Assembly: GCA_018340805.1 (NCBI GenBank)
Contig: JACMZG010001914.1
Span: 23,825,827-23,889,826 of the forward strand
DNA: 64,000 bases
Reading direction: 5' to 3'
From: Microvelia longipes
Lineage: Eukaryota; Arthropoda; Insecta; Hemiptera; Veliidae
The notes under the pieces were generated by a model. The model was given only the letters and a program-made list of their open reading frames with translations, searched no databases and was not told where the DNA came from. Of this stretch, positions 38,020-51,085 are shown one piece after another (position 1 is the stretch's first letter; each line of letters begins with the position of its first letter). A program made the translations under genes and the position numbers.

Positions 38020-38715
38020 TAACACTTTTAGTCCAAATACCCGGCCAAAAAAATTTGACTCATTTTGTACTATTTCAAACCAATTTTTTCTGAAAATATA
38101 CCTTAAATTATAAGGGAAAAGCATAGTCTGCCTATCTAGAGTGTAGCCCTTCATATGAATGCGCTCGCTCAAAATATTATAATCGCAAATATAAAAATCG
38201 TACAAATTCCTGTTTTCTTGCAATAAGTGGTTCCCTATAGGTCGAGTGCAAAACATGAGCAGAACGTTTTTTTAAAGCTGTTAAAATTTCCTATAAAACG
38301 ATTGTTTTTTTGTCAAATTCGGATAACGACAACTAAAGTTATGACATTTGTTAAATGACCAAAAAAAGCACAAAAAGTCAATATTTTTTCAAAGAAATTC
38401 TCTGACTTTGCATAAATTAACCATTTTTTTGGTGTTTTTAAAGAGCCGTAACTTTGGTTGTAGTCATACGATTTTGATAATTAAACTCTCGTTATATATA
38501 ACATTTTATCAGCTTTAAAAAATGTTCTCTACGTATTTTCCACACGGCCTACAGGGAACCAATTATTTGAATAAAACTAAAGTTTGTTTATAAAATTTTA
38601 AGCATATGCAATTATACGAAGGGCTCCACTCTGGATAGGCGGACTATGTTTTTTCTTCATAATTTAAGGTATAATTTTCAAAGGAAATGCGCTAAAATAT
38701 TTTGAAATTTATCAT
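38020..38715. mobile_element. Foldback element ('CTGCCTATCTAGAGTG' arms), copy 1
   Basis: The left arm (ACTCATTTTGTACTATTTCA, CCTTAAATTATAAGGGAAA, GTCTGCCTATCTAGAGTGTAGCCCTTC, GGTTCCCTATAGG) is matched inverted by 38560-38710 (CCTACAGGGAACC, GAAGGGCTCCACTCTGGATAGGC, CATAATTTAAGGTATAATTTTC). The centre of about 250 bp (TAACTTTGGTTGTAGTCATACG) is single. Related copies lie at 58625-59487 and partly at 60385-60650. Confidence 0.75.
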
Positions 38716-38755
38716 AAACTGAACATTGTGCTTTAATGTTTAGCAGAACTGATAA

Positions 38756-38911
38756 CGAATATTGTGTGCGTACGACTAATATTGTGTAGATACGACGAAT
38801 ATTATGTGCATACGACTAATATTGTGTAGATACGACGAATATTGTGTGCGTATGACTTATTTTGTGTAGATATGATGAATATTGTGTGCGTACGACAAAT
38901 ATTGTGTGCAT
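38756..38911. repeat. 20-bp tandem repeat, about 8 copies
   Basis: The units AATATTGTGTGCGTACGACT and AATATTGTGTAGATACGACG alternate, making a 40-bp dimer that repeats about four times. Confidence 0.9.
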
Positions 38912-39489
38912 AAATCTATACCCATATATAAGTAAAGTAAACTAATAAGTAAAGAAAAGCGTGATGTCCATACCTTGCAAGAACTAGATTTTATTATGCT
39001 ATCAACTTTTATGTTTATTTCAAGTGTTTTCCATAATCTTTCCACATTGAAGTGGGGGTTACAAGAAATCTATATACCTTATGTACTATATAGATAACAA
39101 TTAATAACAATTTACAGTAAGATGAGTATTAAAATCTTACATCACCTGGTGCACTCCATTCAAAATATTTAATACTCATAAATTATATCGTCTTTTTGAT
39201 AAAAAAAAAATCATTGTTTTAGTATTATATATTATTTAATTAAGATATAGTATTTAGTATTTAAAATATAGAAGACATTAAGACTATCATTGGTGTAAAA
39301 AGCAAGGAACTTAACATATTTTTATATTAAATTATACGATTATCAGTAAAAGTGCGAATATATAGTTATAAATTCGTTATTATTAAAAAAATTCAATTAT
39401 CAAGACAAATGTGTAGGATAGGACATATTAATTATAACAAAGGTAAATTTTATTTTTTTAAGTGATTTTTTTAACTGATCATTATTTTT

Positions 39490-39790
39490 CCCCCCATTCA
39501 TATTTTTCTATACCCTATTGATTGGAAAAGTATTGTGTTTCAACTTAAAATCTGAAACCGAGCTTTAACTGAATTTATGTTTTAAGATTTCCTGAATGGT
39601 TTTTACCACTGGCTATATGTATGTGTATGTTATAATCGCACCTGCCTGTGTGTTTATTGTAGGAAGTTAGAACTCGGAAGACAATTTATTCTTTTCTAAT
39701 TTAATCTAGTTGAGCTATCCGGGAAATAATATCTATCCGACATCATGGACAGTCATTAATAACTCAAAAGAACCTAAAACACTGTAATCT
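39490..39790 (+). repeat. Partial copy of the 26840-type dispersed repeat
   Basis: GGAAAAGTATTGTGTTTCAAC, then a GTTATAATCGCACCTGCCTGTGTGT segment, GGAAGTTAGAACTCGG and AGTTGAGCTATCCGGGAAATAA follow the order of the full element. It stops before the 5S-like part. Confidence 0.6.
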
Positions 39791-39984
39791 TGTACATGTG
39801 TTTACTATACAGAAATATACGTTTACAACACTTCAATTTAACATCAAACAACTTTTTTACATAGCAAAATTAATTTACATAAATAAAAATAGTATAAAAA
39901 GTTCACTTCATTCGCTTAATTGTGTATACTTATGATAATTATACTTTATAACAACTTTACTAACGCTTTAATTAATTAAATTAA

Positions 39985-40446
39985 TTCCACAACTCTACTA
40001 TTACTAATTCCACACCTCTGCTATTACTAATTCTACACCTTTACTAATTCTAATTCTACACCTCTACCATTAATAAATCTACAACTCTGCTATTACTTAT
40101 TCCATATCTCTACTATTACTAATTTTACACCTCTATTATTACTAAATCTACAACTCTGCTATCACTTATTCTATACCTTTGCTATTACTAATCCTACACC
40201 TCTGCTATTACTTAGTCTACACCTCTGCTATTATTTATTCTAATACCTCTGCTATTACTAATTCTACACGTCTGCTATTACTGATTCTACACCCCTGCTA
40301 TTACTAAGTCTACACCTCTGCTATTACTGATTCTACACCTCTATTATTACTAATTCTACACGTCTGCTATTACTAATTCTACACCCCTACTATTTCTAAG
40401 TCAGTCTACAACTCTGCTATTACCTATTCTATACCTCTGCTATTGG
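39985..40446. repeat. 24-bp minisatellite, left part
   Basis: The unit is approximately ATTCTACACCTCTGCTATTACTAA, repeated about 19 times with frequent substitutions. The array stops abruptly at 40446, where an insertion with inverted termini begins, and resumes at 42231. Confidence 0.92.
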
Positions 40447-42230
40447 TATAGGCGATTCTGGGTAAAAATCTAAGGGGTGCTTCAGCCCCATTTCTACATA
40501 AATTTAATCTAATTATCTTATCGGTACTTCTTTAGATAGTTACTCCCCCAGATGGTTACTCCCCAAAAGGGAGTAACCAAGGATTTAATGTAGATAGTTA
40601 CTACTTAATAACAAAGTAAAAAAAAAAAGGTTTAAGGGCAAAAATGTATGTGAAAAACAAAGAAAGAAGAAAAGGGGCACTTTCATAGAAAAGAGACCCT
40701 CAAACAGCGGTACTCTTTTTATATAAGTTCCCATGGGGCGACATTATAGACAAAGTATTGAATATAATGAATTTATTAAAAATAAACTGGAGATATTTAA
40801 CCACTGATCAGACAGGGTGTGAAAATACAAGGACCAATGAGGGACCCAATTTCTATAAAAGTACCAGAAAAGGAATATTAGAATAAACGTATAGAAATAA
40901 AATAAATATTATAAAGAAAGAATACATTAATATGTGATAAACTCATAAATAAATAGGCAAATATATATTCAAAATTAAAATAATAATTATGAAATATACT
41001 GAAATTGATAATAAAGCAATAAATAATTATAAATAAATAATGTGTAAATAATTATAAAGAGTTGAAGTAAAAATATAAAACGCCAAAACCTAAAACTAAG
41101 ATACATAGACAACAGAGAAGCAAATTTGATACAAGCAAAATACATAACAGAGCTACAGAAACATGAAAGTAAAGACATTGAAATGTTTTACTTACTTTGA
41201 AAACACTTGCATAATTATAATATCAATTCGATTTTACTTGAGATAAAACGTTCACAATGAGATTTCCATGGTCAAATAAAAATGAACTGTGATTATTTTA
41301 CTAATAGATTAAAGATATTAATAGATTTAAGGTATTTGTTAAAAATAAATGAAAATGTCAAACTAAAATGACAAATGACATTAAATAATTGTAAATATGG
41401 AAAAAATACGTAACTTGGTACAAACCTAACTATAGAGCATGAGTTATATAGTATAAGATAGCGATGTACAGAAGTAACTATCTGAAAAAGATTACTCCTT
41501 TCATAGCGGGGTGGGGAGTAACCATCTGAAGAAGGTTACTCAGAGACCTTCTTTAAATGGTTACTCCCCTCATAACGTTGTTGGGGAGTAACCATCTGAC
41601 GAAGGTTACTCAGAGACCTTATTTAAATGGTAACTCCCCTTAGTTAAGATGCCATATCTTTGTCTTTCCCCCTATTCTAACCCCAACAAAAGCTCCAATG
41701 CTTTTCTACATCCCCGGGTAAGAGCGTATAATAAGGTAAAATATACGAAGATTAGTAATATAATTTAAAAAACTAAGGGGAGTAACCAGTCTGATCTGTC
41801 AAAGGAGAGTAACATCTAAAGAAGGTCACATAGATAAAAAAATCAGTATAGTACTCCCCTGAAAGGGAGTAACTATCTAAAGAAGTGCAATCTTTTCATT
41901 ATTACTATTTACCAATATTACTTAATTTTCTCTTTTATTTCTAAGTAAAATAAATCTACAAAAAGAAGATTATGTTGATTGGTAACCATTGGTTGCTAAC
42001 TAAACCCATTAAAAATAGGAAAAATAAAGTATTATTTAATTATGTTTTGATAAAGTATATTACTACGTAAATATATTTTCTAATTTATTTTCTAAATATA
42101 TTTGAAATAAGTTAAATTTTATTTTGTTTTAGTAGCTCAAAAGGCAATATGTGTTTCTTGGGAGGGGGTCTAATTACAAACTAGGGGGGGGGGGCTTAAG
42201 CCCCTTAGCCCCTTCTAAGAATCGCCTATA
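40447..42230. mobile_element. 1.8-kb insertion with TATAGGCGATTCT terminal inverted repeats
   Basis: The left end is TATAGGCGATTCTGGG...AAGGGGTGCTTCAGCCCC; the right end, read inverted, is TATAGGCGATTCTTAGAAGGGGCTAAGGGGCTTAAGCCCC. GCTATT is present on both outer sides, but because the host minisatellite contains it anyway it cannot prove a target duplication. Inside, 41463-41890 matches the repeat at 15600-15905. No transposase is seen; the only notable frame (minus, 40987-41178) is hydrophobic low complexity. It is probably a non-autonomous DNA transposon. Confidence 0.8.
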
Positions 42231-42545
42231 GCTATTACTAACTCTACATCTCAACTATTACTTTACTAATATTACATACTCTACTATTACTAACTCTACA
42301 CCTCACTATTACTTTACTAATACTATATACTCTACTATTACACACCTTTGCTATTATATATCTCGACATCTCAACTATTACTTTACTAATACTACATACT
42401 CTACTATTTCTAACTATACACCTCAACTATTACTTTACTAATACTATATACTCTACTACTACTACACCTTTGCTATTATATACTAAGTCGACATCTCAAC
42501 TATTACTTTTCTAATACTACATACTCTACTATTACTAACTCTACA
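42231..42545. repeat. 24-bp minisatellite, right part
   Basis: Continues the array at 39985-40446, with a longer higher-order unit (about 57 bp: CATCTCAACTATTACTTTACTAATACTACATACTCTACTATTACTAACTCTACA). Confidence 0.88.
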
Positions 42546-42710
42546 AATGTAAAATTTGTGAAAAAGTATTCACAATATAAAGACAGAAACTTCTCTCAAC
42601 CTTAAAATAATCATGTATATATCATGGAGTCTTACTCGACTCACCGAGCTATTATCATCTCGAAAAAGAAAATAGTATTATGTATACATAACTTTTATCT
42701 TTATCTTCAT

Positions 42711-42775
42711 GGCACTGATGATGGCCTCATGTTAGGTTGAAAGAGCTTTGCCAATAAACTATTATATTTGTGGAG
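42711..42775 (+). repeat. CTGATGA-stem-GAAA module
   Basis: TGGCACTGATGATGGCCTCATGTTAGGTTGAAAGAGCTTTGCCAATAAA shows CTGATGA, a wobble stem (GGCCT with AGGTT), GAAA, an outer pair (TGGCA with TGCCA) and an AATAAA. It looks like the 3' end of a retroelement. Confidence 0.55.
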
Positions 42776-43193
42776 AGACTCTTTTCTTTGTTTCCTAGTA
42801 TGAATAACTCCATTTCTGCTCAATCATATTCGAATATGATCATGTAATTTGTAGTATGCTGAAATCTCTGGTGTCAAAACTTTTAACAGCTCAGTTGGTG
42901 ACTTCTTGACAATGACGCAATTAGTTTGAGCCCAGATAAATATGGTGTTGCTTTCCTTTTGATCGCCTTGAATTCTTCTTTTCTTCCGACAAATCCCGGA
43001 TGTGTTCAGTCGTATGATTTTTATATTAATTCTGCCATCCAAGTTAGCTTTAAATTGTTTTATTTTATTCAAAAGAATTCCGAGTAGGTCATATGATTTA
43101 TGACCTGGTGATGGTTAAATTATCGGGTAATTGTTTTTTTATTTGTCATTGGCAATCTAAGAACCACACTTACACTCTATCGACGACTTTAAA

Positions 43194-43509
43194 CATAGAG
43201 ATATATACTAGAGGGGCCATAGCCTATCTCAATACGTTGAGAGCCCTGAACCTGAAACATTATTTTGGGGCTCTCAGGGGCTCTGTGTAACCTCAATAAA
43301 ACCTCTTCTAAGAGTAAGTTAAGGTTATAAGAAATCATTTGCTTCCTGCACATTGTTTGTGATTTGATTTATATTTTCAACGTTCTACTATATAATTCAC
43401 TGTAACTTTGTTCAGTTCATTTGATTATTGATAGTCGAAGGTGGTCAGGTTATTTTTTCGATGTTTCCGAATTCAACCAATAGGGCCCTTTTAGTAATAT
43501 ATCTCTATG
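43194..43509 (+). mobile_element. MITE with CATAGAGATATATACTAG termini, copy 1
   Basis: 316 bp with terminal inverted repeats CATAGAGATATATACTAGAGGGGCC and GGGCCCTTTTAGTAATATATCTCTATG. The interior (GAGAGCCC, TTTTGGGGCTCTCAGGGG, TCTGTGTAACCTCAATAAAACC) is shared by the copies at 55165, 57528 and 57904. No protein. Confidence 0.88.
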
Positions 43510-44186
43510 ACTTTAAAAATCTTGACAGGTCAGTTTAGGCACCGGCGATTCTAAAATAAAAAAAAATCCCTACAAGAAGGGAGCGGGGAAACGGAAACAA
43601 ATCAGACTATTTACCCATGTATTCTTGGCTCAAAACGATGTAACCTCAAGAAGAACCACAAACCAATTGAACGATTGCTGGGAAGGTGGTTATTTCCCTA
43701 CAGCGGTTATGGGAGTAGGGTTTTTTTCAAGTGAGGGGTTGGCAGCGGCTATTCTGATTGGTCAATACGCAAAATGATTATGTCCATCCAAACTAAACGA
43801 TGGACTGTACAATTGTACATACACATAGGTATTGAAATCTTCTATGCTTTAATAAAATTAGGTAAGCTTAGATTATCATTTTTGTATCTTGAATCCGTTT
43901 TCGTTTTTAGTATGTCATCAAAATGAGGTTTTCTTTACGTATGTATTATTCTGTATTGACGTTTTAGCGAAGTTGAGGGTTTAAATTTGGCGTTTTCAAT
44001 TTCAAAGCTATTTGATGGCACGCACTTACCTTGAAGTTCGTTGAAGTATAGTTAGATGCGTCTAGTAGGATTAGCGAGAAAGTTCGAAAGGGAAAGAAGT
44101 TGTACTGAAGACTATATCATATCTATGATGGTGTATCTATATGTTAGTTTAATTATATCATAAATATAATTAATGATGTTGATAAT

Positions 44187-44888
44187 TTATATGTTTATAT
44201 ACTTTACAAATTCGTTTACGGAATTAGCAAATGCTGAAAAAATATTTGTAACATTATCTCTAATGGCAATATTAACTGTATAAAAAACGTTAGAGTATTC
44301 TAAACCATTGGTAGCTCCCGAATCTAATTTAAGGCTCTTGTTCTTGCATCCTCCAAAAGAGATTTCATCGAAAAAGAAATGACTCTTACCAAGGACATCA
44401 TTTTTTGTACAGAGAAAATTAAATACACAGTCATCATGTTCAAACACAACTGTATCGTTTTTATTGTTATAATAAGTATTTTCGGACATTTCAAAGTAGT
44501 CAAAATTCCAAGTTAGATGGTGCATTGAAAAATGTCCTTCGTAGATGGTGGTATTAATTCCTGGATTTTGAGTGACATTGAAATTCACCGAACCCAGTAG
44601 TGAAATGTTCGTATCAAATCCGAATATCCCACTTTGCAAGAGAGTCGGAACAACAATAGGTTCATTATATATTATTTCCCCTCTTCCGTAAGCTGTTAAA
44701 TTGTAATGAATATAGGAGCTTAAGTTATCATCGTTACTGATAACTAACGTCGAACCTTTGGCACGAACCATAGCTGATGAAATTTCCTGGATAACATTAG
44801 ACATGAATTCATCTTCTTTTGTACCGCACTTCACTAAACTCACTGAAATGATTAAAAACATAAAAATTTTACTAAACAATTGAAACAT
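44187..44888 (-). CDS. Putative secreted glycoprotein, single exon, family unknown
   Basis: An uninterrupted 233-codon frame from ATG (44888) to stop. The context TCAAACATG is a good insect start. Residues 1-21 (MFQLFSKIFMFLIISVSLVK then C) form a typical signal peptide. The mature part has at least five N-glycosylation sequons (NLT, NIS, NVT, NTT, NKS) and few Cys residues (around 155-185), with no membrane anchor. The pattern of alternating hydrophobic strands and a C-terminal amphipathic helix would be compatible with a TULIP-like lipid-binding fold (for example group 7 mite-allergen relatives), but that is only an impression; I do not recognise the family. No conserved motif names a function. 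A TTTACAG 3' splice-like site lies about 45 bp upstream of the ATG, so a 5' UTR intron is possible. The ORF is intact amid decayed transposons, which argues it is a maintained gene. Confidence 0.65.
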   Translation of the reverse strand: MFQLFSKIFMFLIISVSLVKCGTKEDEFMSNVIQEISSAMVRAKGSTLVISNDDNLSSYIHYNLTAYGRGEIIYNEPIVVPTLLQSGIFGFDTNISLLGSVNFNVTQNPGINTTIYEGHFSMHHLTWNFDYFEMSENTYYNNKNDTVVFEHDDCVFNFLCTKNDVLGKSHFFFDEISFGGCKNKSLKLDSGATNGLEYSNVFYTVNIAIRDNVTNIFSAFANSVNEFVKYINI

Positions 44889-45513
44889 GTTTGATTAATA
44901 CTGTTTCGTAGAACGTTAATTCGAGCTGTAAATGAATGACAATACATTTACTATGTCTTTTCCAATTATATCTCAGAAACATCTTGAGTTATCTTAAGCA
45001 TTTATTGTCAAAGCTTTGCAATCTTGATGAAAAGCAAGTGACGTGATTAATTAATAAATTAAATGTTTTCAAGTGTTAATGGAAAATTTTTATTTAATTG
45101 TTTTAGTGTTTTCCTTGTTTTTCATAAAACTAAAATAACATTTTTACTTTTCCTCATTTATACCGTCGGTATATAGTAAAAATATTGTGTTTGTTAAAAA
45201 TTCGAAAACCGGTATGTCACCAGAATTATCCATTACAGGTCTTTTTAAGACCTCCTGATAGTTTTCTCAAAGTTGTCTGTCTGAATGTGAGTGTCTGTTA
45301 TAACCGTAGCTCTTAGTGTATTTATGCTAAAAAGATGAAACTTTGTACAAAAAGCCGCCTACAGGTGTAGTTGTGCTATTTAAAAAATAATCATTAACCT
45401 GCAATAATGACATCAAAAATTCCAAAAAATCGAAAAATTCCGAACGATCGAAGAGAGTCCATCAAGAGAGTCAATCTTTATAACATGACTTCTGTACGTT
45501 ATATATATATATA

Positions 45514-46812
<1,299 letters not shown>

Positions 46813-47374
46813 CGTACAGAAGTCATGTTATAAAGATTGAACTAATGATAATAATGAGATAAAATTTGGCACACATGTTAGTCTTATACATGGCTACATG
46901 CATTCTAAATCTCAATTCGATCGCATCATTGAATTATTTTTTGAAATTTTCGCTGAGTCATTATTGCGGGTTAATGACGTCATAAAAAAAGAATAGCGCA
47001 ACTACAGCGGTAAAATGATTTTTGTACAAAGTGTCAACTCTCTACCATAAATACACTTGGAGCTACGATGATAACAGACACACACTCACATACAGACAGG
47101 CAAATTTAAAAATTCTTTTTTCTCCTGAAAAGTAAAATTCCATCGCATCCTGGTCTCGGATTTTTTTGCAAACACAATACTTTTCTTATATACCTAAGGT
47201 ATAAATTAGGAAAAGTAAAAATCAAGTACGGGGTATCTTGAAACTTCATCACATCATCTCATCTTCACTGATGAGTGGAGATGAGAGGATGTGAAGTTCT
47301 TCTGAGAACTTCATCTCATCTTCATCACATACCTCAATACTTAGTAAAGATAAGCTCACGAAAGGAATATGTGT

Positions 47375-47420
47375 GTGTTGTGTGTGTGTGTGTGTGTGGT
47401 GTGTGTGTGTGGTGTGTATG

Positions 47421-47479
<59 letters not shown>

Positions 47480-47480
47480 A
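47375..47480. repeat. (TG)n and (AT)n microsatellites
   Basis: TG-rich tract at 47375-47425, then AT repeats to about 47480, next to the 3' tail of the LINE. Confidence 0.92.
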
Positions 47481-47875
47481 TAATATATTATAAATAAATA
47501 AATAAATAAACCTTTTATTGACATAAAAAATACAAAGCAGTATTTGATCAACACGTCTTATTTTAAATTCTATACACTATTTTAATTTTTAAAAAAAAAT
47601 AATGATAACATTAAAGTCTAAATGCTCCAAAAAAGTAGAAATTATAAAAAAAAACAACTATAGAACGTCTCATAAAAATCGAATTATTAACACAATTAAA
47701 ATTTTAAAACTTAGTAATAAAAACATAAATTAATAACAGCACATACAAAAATGACAAAAATGACAATAAAGTTAAATTAAAATAACTAATTTAGTGATAT
47801 TAACATAACTTAGTAAGTATGATAAAAAAAATAAAGTGAATAGTCTAAATCCTGCTCTTAATACTATGAGATGAA

Positions 47876-50552
47876 CTATTTGAAATCTATTTGAAAGAAC
47901 TCTGAAACTGAATAAAGAGGCTGATCTAATAAAATTCTTTTCATTTTATTTTTAAACATCTTGCTATTAAGATTTTTTAAGTTTTCAGGTAAATGATTCA
48001 TAATTTTGAGACCAAAGTGATAGATGTACAGTCTTGCAGTCTTAGTAAGTCTGTTCCTTCTTAAAGAGAGTTTATTGCTGAGCCTAGTATAGTGATCATG
48101 AATATCATTGTTTTTAATTAAGTTGTCTTGTACGTCATTTATGTATGTCACAGTTTGGTAAATAAATAAAGAGTAAAATGTCAAAATTCTTTGCTTTTTA
48201 AAAACTTCTCGGCAAGATTGTTGTGGTTTTAGTTTAAAAATGATTCTCACTGCTTTCTTTTGCAGAATTAACAATTTAATTACAGATGGAGCATTACCCC
48301 ATATTAAAGCACCATACGACATGTGACTAAAAAAATAAGCATAATAGACTGACAACAAGGACTTAACTGACATACAACTGGTAACTCTACTTAACATATA
48401 AATACCTATAGCTAGTTTTTTTGACACGTATTCTACGTGAGGTTCCCAAGAAATCTTATTGTCTAAATGTATGCCTAAAAACTTAACCGATTTAACTACG
48501 TTGGCTCTATAATTAAAATAAATTTCTTCTGTTTTATCAGAATTTAACTTTAATTTATTGGCACTACACCAGTCAGCTATTTTATTGGTAACCAAATTTT
48601 CTAAATATTCTATTTCATCGTCTTTATCAGCCGTGATAACGGTTCCATAGTCGTCAGCAAAAAGAAAAGAAAAAACATCCTTACGACGGACAGCCAGCGG
48701 GAGGTCATTTATGTAAATAAAAATAAAATTGGGCCTAAAATTGATCCTTGTCTGACTCCGTGTATAATTTTGTCAAAAACTGACTTTGATGTACTTAAAT
48801 CTACATACTGTACCCATCCAGTAAGGTAGGATACGATAAAGCTTATTGAAAGTTCATCAAAGCCATAGTATCTTGACTTGGCCTTTTAGCGATACAAGGT
48901 ATTAATGAAATTGGTCTATAGTTTTCGTAGTCTGATTTGGAACCTTTTTTATGAATTGGTACAACTCTAGCTATTTTAAGAGCGTCTGGAAACTTACCTT
49001 TATCAAAACATTCGTTAATTAAATGAGCTAAAGGCTCACTTAAAGAGCGTGCTAGATTTCTTAATATGCTAAAACTAACACCAAAAGCATCGTTAGCAGT
49101 ACTGTTTTTTAATTTTGAAATAATAGAGAAAACCTCTTCTACAGTTACATGCTGTAATTTAAATACTGAAGACGGTCGTTGGACGTAATTTAGGTATTCT
49201 CTGTACGTTTTTTCAGAGGGCTGTACATTGGAAACTATTTCATTGACAGAGCTAATAAAAAAGTTATTAAATTTATTTGGGCACATTTTGCTCAATTCGG
49301 AGTTTTTAGAAACCTGCTTTTTTGATAAAGTTTTTTTAATTATTTGCCAGGTTTTTTTTAGTCTTATTTGAGGCGTTGTTAATTTCTAAATCATTAAACC
49401 TAATTTTTGCCAAATTTACAGCTTTTGAATATTCTTTTTTAATTTGTATCAATTTTTCTTTTTTAAAATAAATATTTGAATTGTTAGGGTTCAAACAATC
49501 ATGCAACTGTTTATACGAGTGATATCTATCCCTTAAATCTTTTAGTTCTTTAGAGAACCAGCGATTTTGTGTCGTATGGTTATTTTTAGCTCTATGGGTA
49601 ATATACGGAAGATTGGTATCGATTTGATTTTGAAAAGTTTTAATAAATAGGTTAAATTTAGTTTGAAAATTCTGTTCCAAGTACATAGGACCCCAATTAA
49701 TATTGTACAGAGAATACTCTAAAACATCAATTTTTTCATCTGTAATAAGTCTGGTGTGACGGAACTGGTTAGATCTCTCAACATTATTTGTTAAGGCTAA
49801 TGTCAAAATCTGGGCTGTATGATCACTTAAGTGATAATCTACTTGTGACTGAAACCAATCTCACTCCAAATTCGTGATTATATTATCTATACAGGACTTA
49901 GTAGTCCCACCATTACTTATCCTAGTTGGTTTATTTATAGAGATATTTAAATTAAATTGATTAATTAGATTAATAAATCTTTTAGTGTAAGACGAAGCGG
50001 CGTTTAAAATATCTACATTAAAATCCCCGCATAAAACTACTGGAAAGGATAACGTCAAAAGAAATTCAATAATTTGTTCTAAGGCAAGTAAAAATTGTTC
50101 GAATTTGACTAATTCTGATTTGGGGGGTCTGTAGATACAACACACTGTTAATTTTAATTCACTTATTATAACTGCACAAGATTCTATTATGTTTTCTATT
50201 GACAATTGTTTAACTTTATTAATATCTTTAAAGCTATATTTAGAATTAATAAAAATAAGAGAACCGCCGTGGCTATCATTCGTTCTACAAAATCTACTAG
50301 CCAAACAAAATTTTTGAGGGATATAGAATTGCATCTCTTCTTTTCTAAGCCAGTGTTCTGTTAAACACAACACTGATAAATCGGGTTCGTCTTTACTCGT
50401 TAATACCTCTAATAGATTTATTTTAGATTTTAAACCTCGAATATTTTGGTGAATTATTTTTATTTTGTCTATGCCTTTTTTATTGTTGTTGAGAGGTCTA
50501 ATAGGTTTGTATCTGTCAATTTTTCTCCGGAGCTCGGAGTCGTCTTTTGATT
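47876..50552 (-). pseudogene. LINE ORF2: APE endonuclease and reverse transcriptase, broken
   Basis: Endonuclease motifs: IIHQNIRGLKSK, LTEHWL, CIYRPP, LCGDFNVD, CIDNI and SDHTAQ. Reverse transcriptase motifs: VVPIHKKGSKSDYENYRPIS, then a jump to RQGSILGP and FLFADD (catalytic Asp pair at 48650-48661), then FLGIHLD and the C-terminal LPENLKNL...FKNKMKRILL. Damage seen: in-frame TGA at 49861-49863 between CIDNI and SDHTAQ; a one-base shift near 49335 in an A run; most of the palm lost after YRPISLIPCIAK (about 48880); and another one-base shift before NDLPL (about 48715). The protein cannot be functional. Confidence 0.88.
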
Positions 50553-51000
50553 TTACAAAAAAATATCCTCATCCATTTCAGAGTTCTTTTCTCCTTGCAC
50601 CTTTTTCTCAATAATATTAATTTTGTGTACTAGGTTGCATGCAAGTTTATCTTTACCAGAGTTATTCCAGTGTATTTTATCTCTAGAATAATCAAAATAA
50701 TTAAGAACATCCCCTGTATTAACCCAGTTTTGGCTAGATTCAAGATTTAGTTGATTAATAGTCGACTCAATTTGCCTGTTAACATGATCTATATTTCTAT
50801 TTGTGTATTTATACTTAAAATTAAAGTTGAAAGGGATGCTGCAGAATATAAAGTTTGTCTTTGTAAACAGATGAGAGATCTGTTTAATGCAGTCTGGAAT
50901 GTCTGTAGAGCAAAGGTTATCACTAATGGCATCATTGGTACCCCCAATAATAATTATAAAATCGTCTTTAGTGAAATCTCGTGCTAAATTTTCTCATTAC
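50553..51000 (-). pseudogene. LINE ORF1 C-terminal SGNH-esterase-like part
   Basis: The open frame (about 145 codons, 5' truncated) contains FIIIIGGTNDAISDNL, the GxND block III of SGNH hydrolases, and DYSRDKIHWNNSGKDKL, the catalytic Asp-x-x-His block V. The Ser block I would be upstream and is lost. This domain in CR1-like ORF1 proteins is thought to act on lipids or membranes. It ends at TAA one base out of frame with ORF2. Confidence 0.8.
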
Positions 51001-51085
51001 ATTATAATATATATAATATATATATATAATAATATAATATATATATATAATATATTATATATTTATTTATTTATTATTATTTATT
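51001..51085. repeat. TA-rich tract and (TTTA)n
   Basis: About 60 bp of AT-rich repeats followed by a (TTTA)n run, at the 5' boundary of the LINE. Confidence 0.85.

Larger units (their letters stand above)
47491..51000 (-). mobile_element. Degenerate CR1-group non-LTR retrotransposon
   Basis: On the minus strand, in order: an ORF1 end with an SGNH-esterase signature, an APE-type endonuclease, a reverse transcriptase with a large internal deletion and its C-terminal part, a 3' UTR and a (TTTA)n tail at 47510-47491. This order is typical of CR1/L2/Crack/Daphne-group LINEs; the esterase-bearing ORF1 is known from CR1-like elements. The 5' end stops in a TA-rich tract near 51000. Stops and frameshifts show it is dead. 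Confidence 0.9.
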
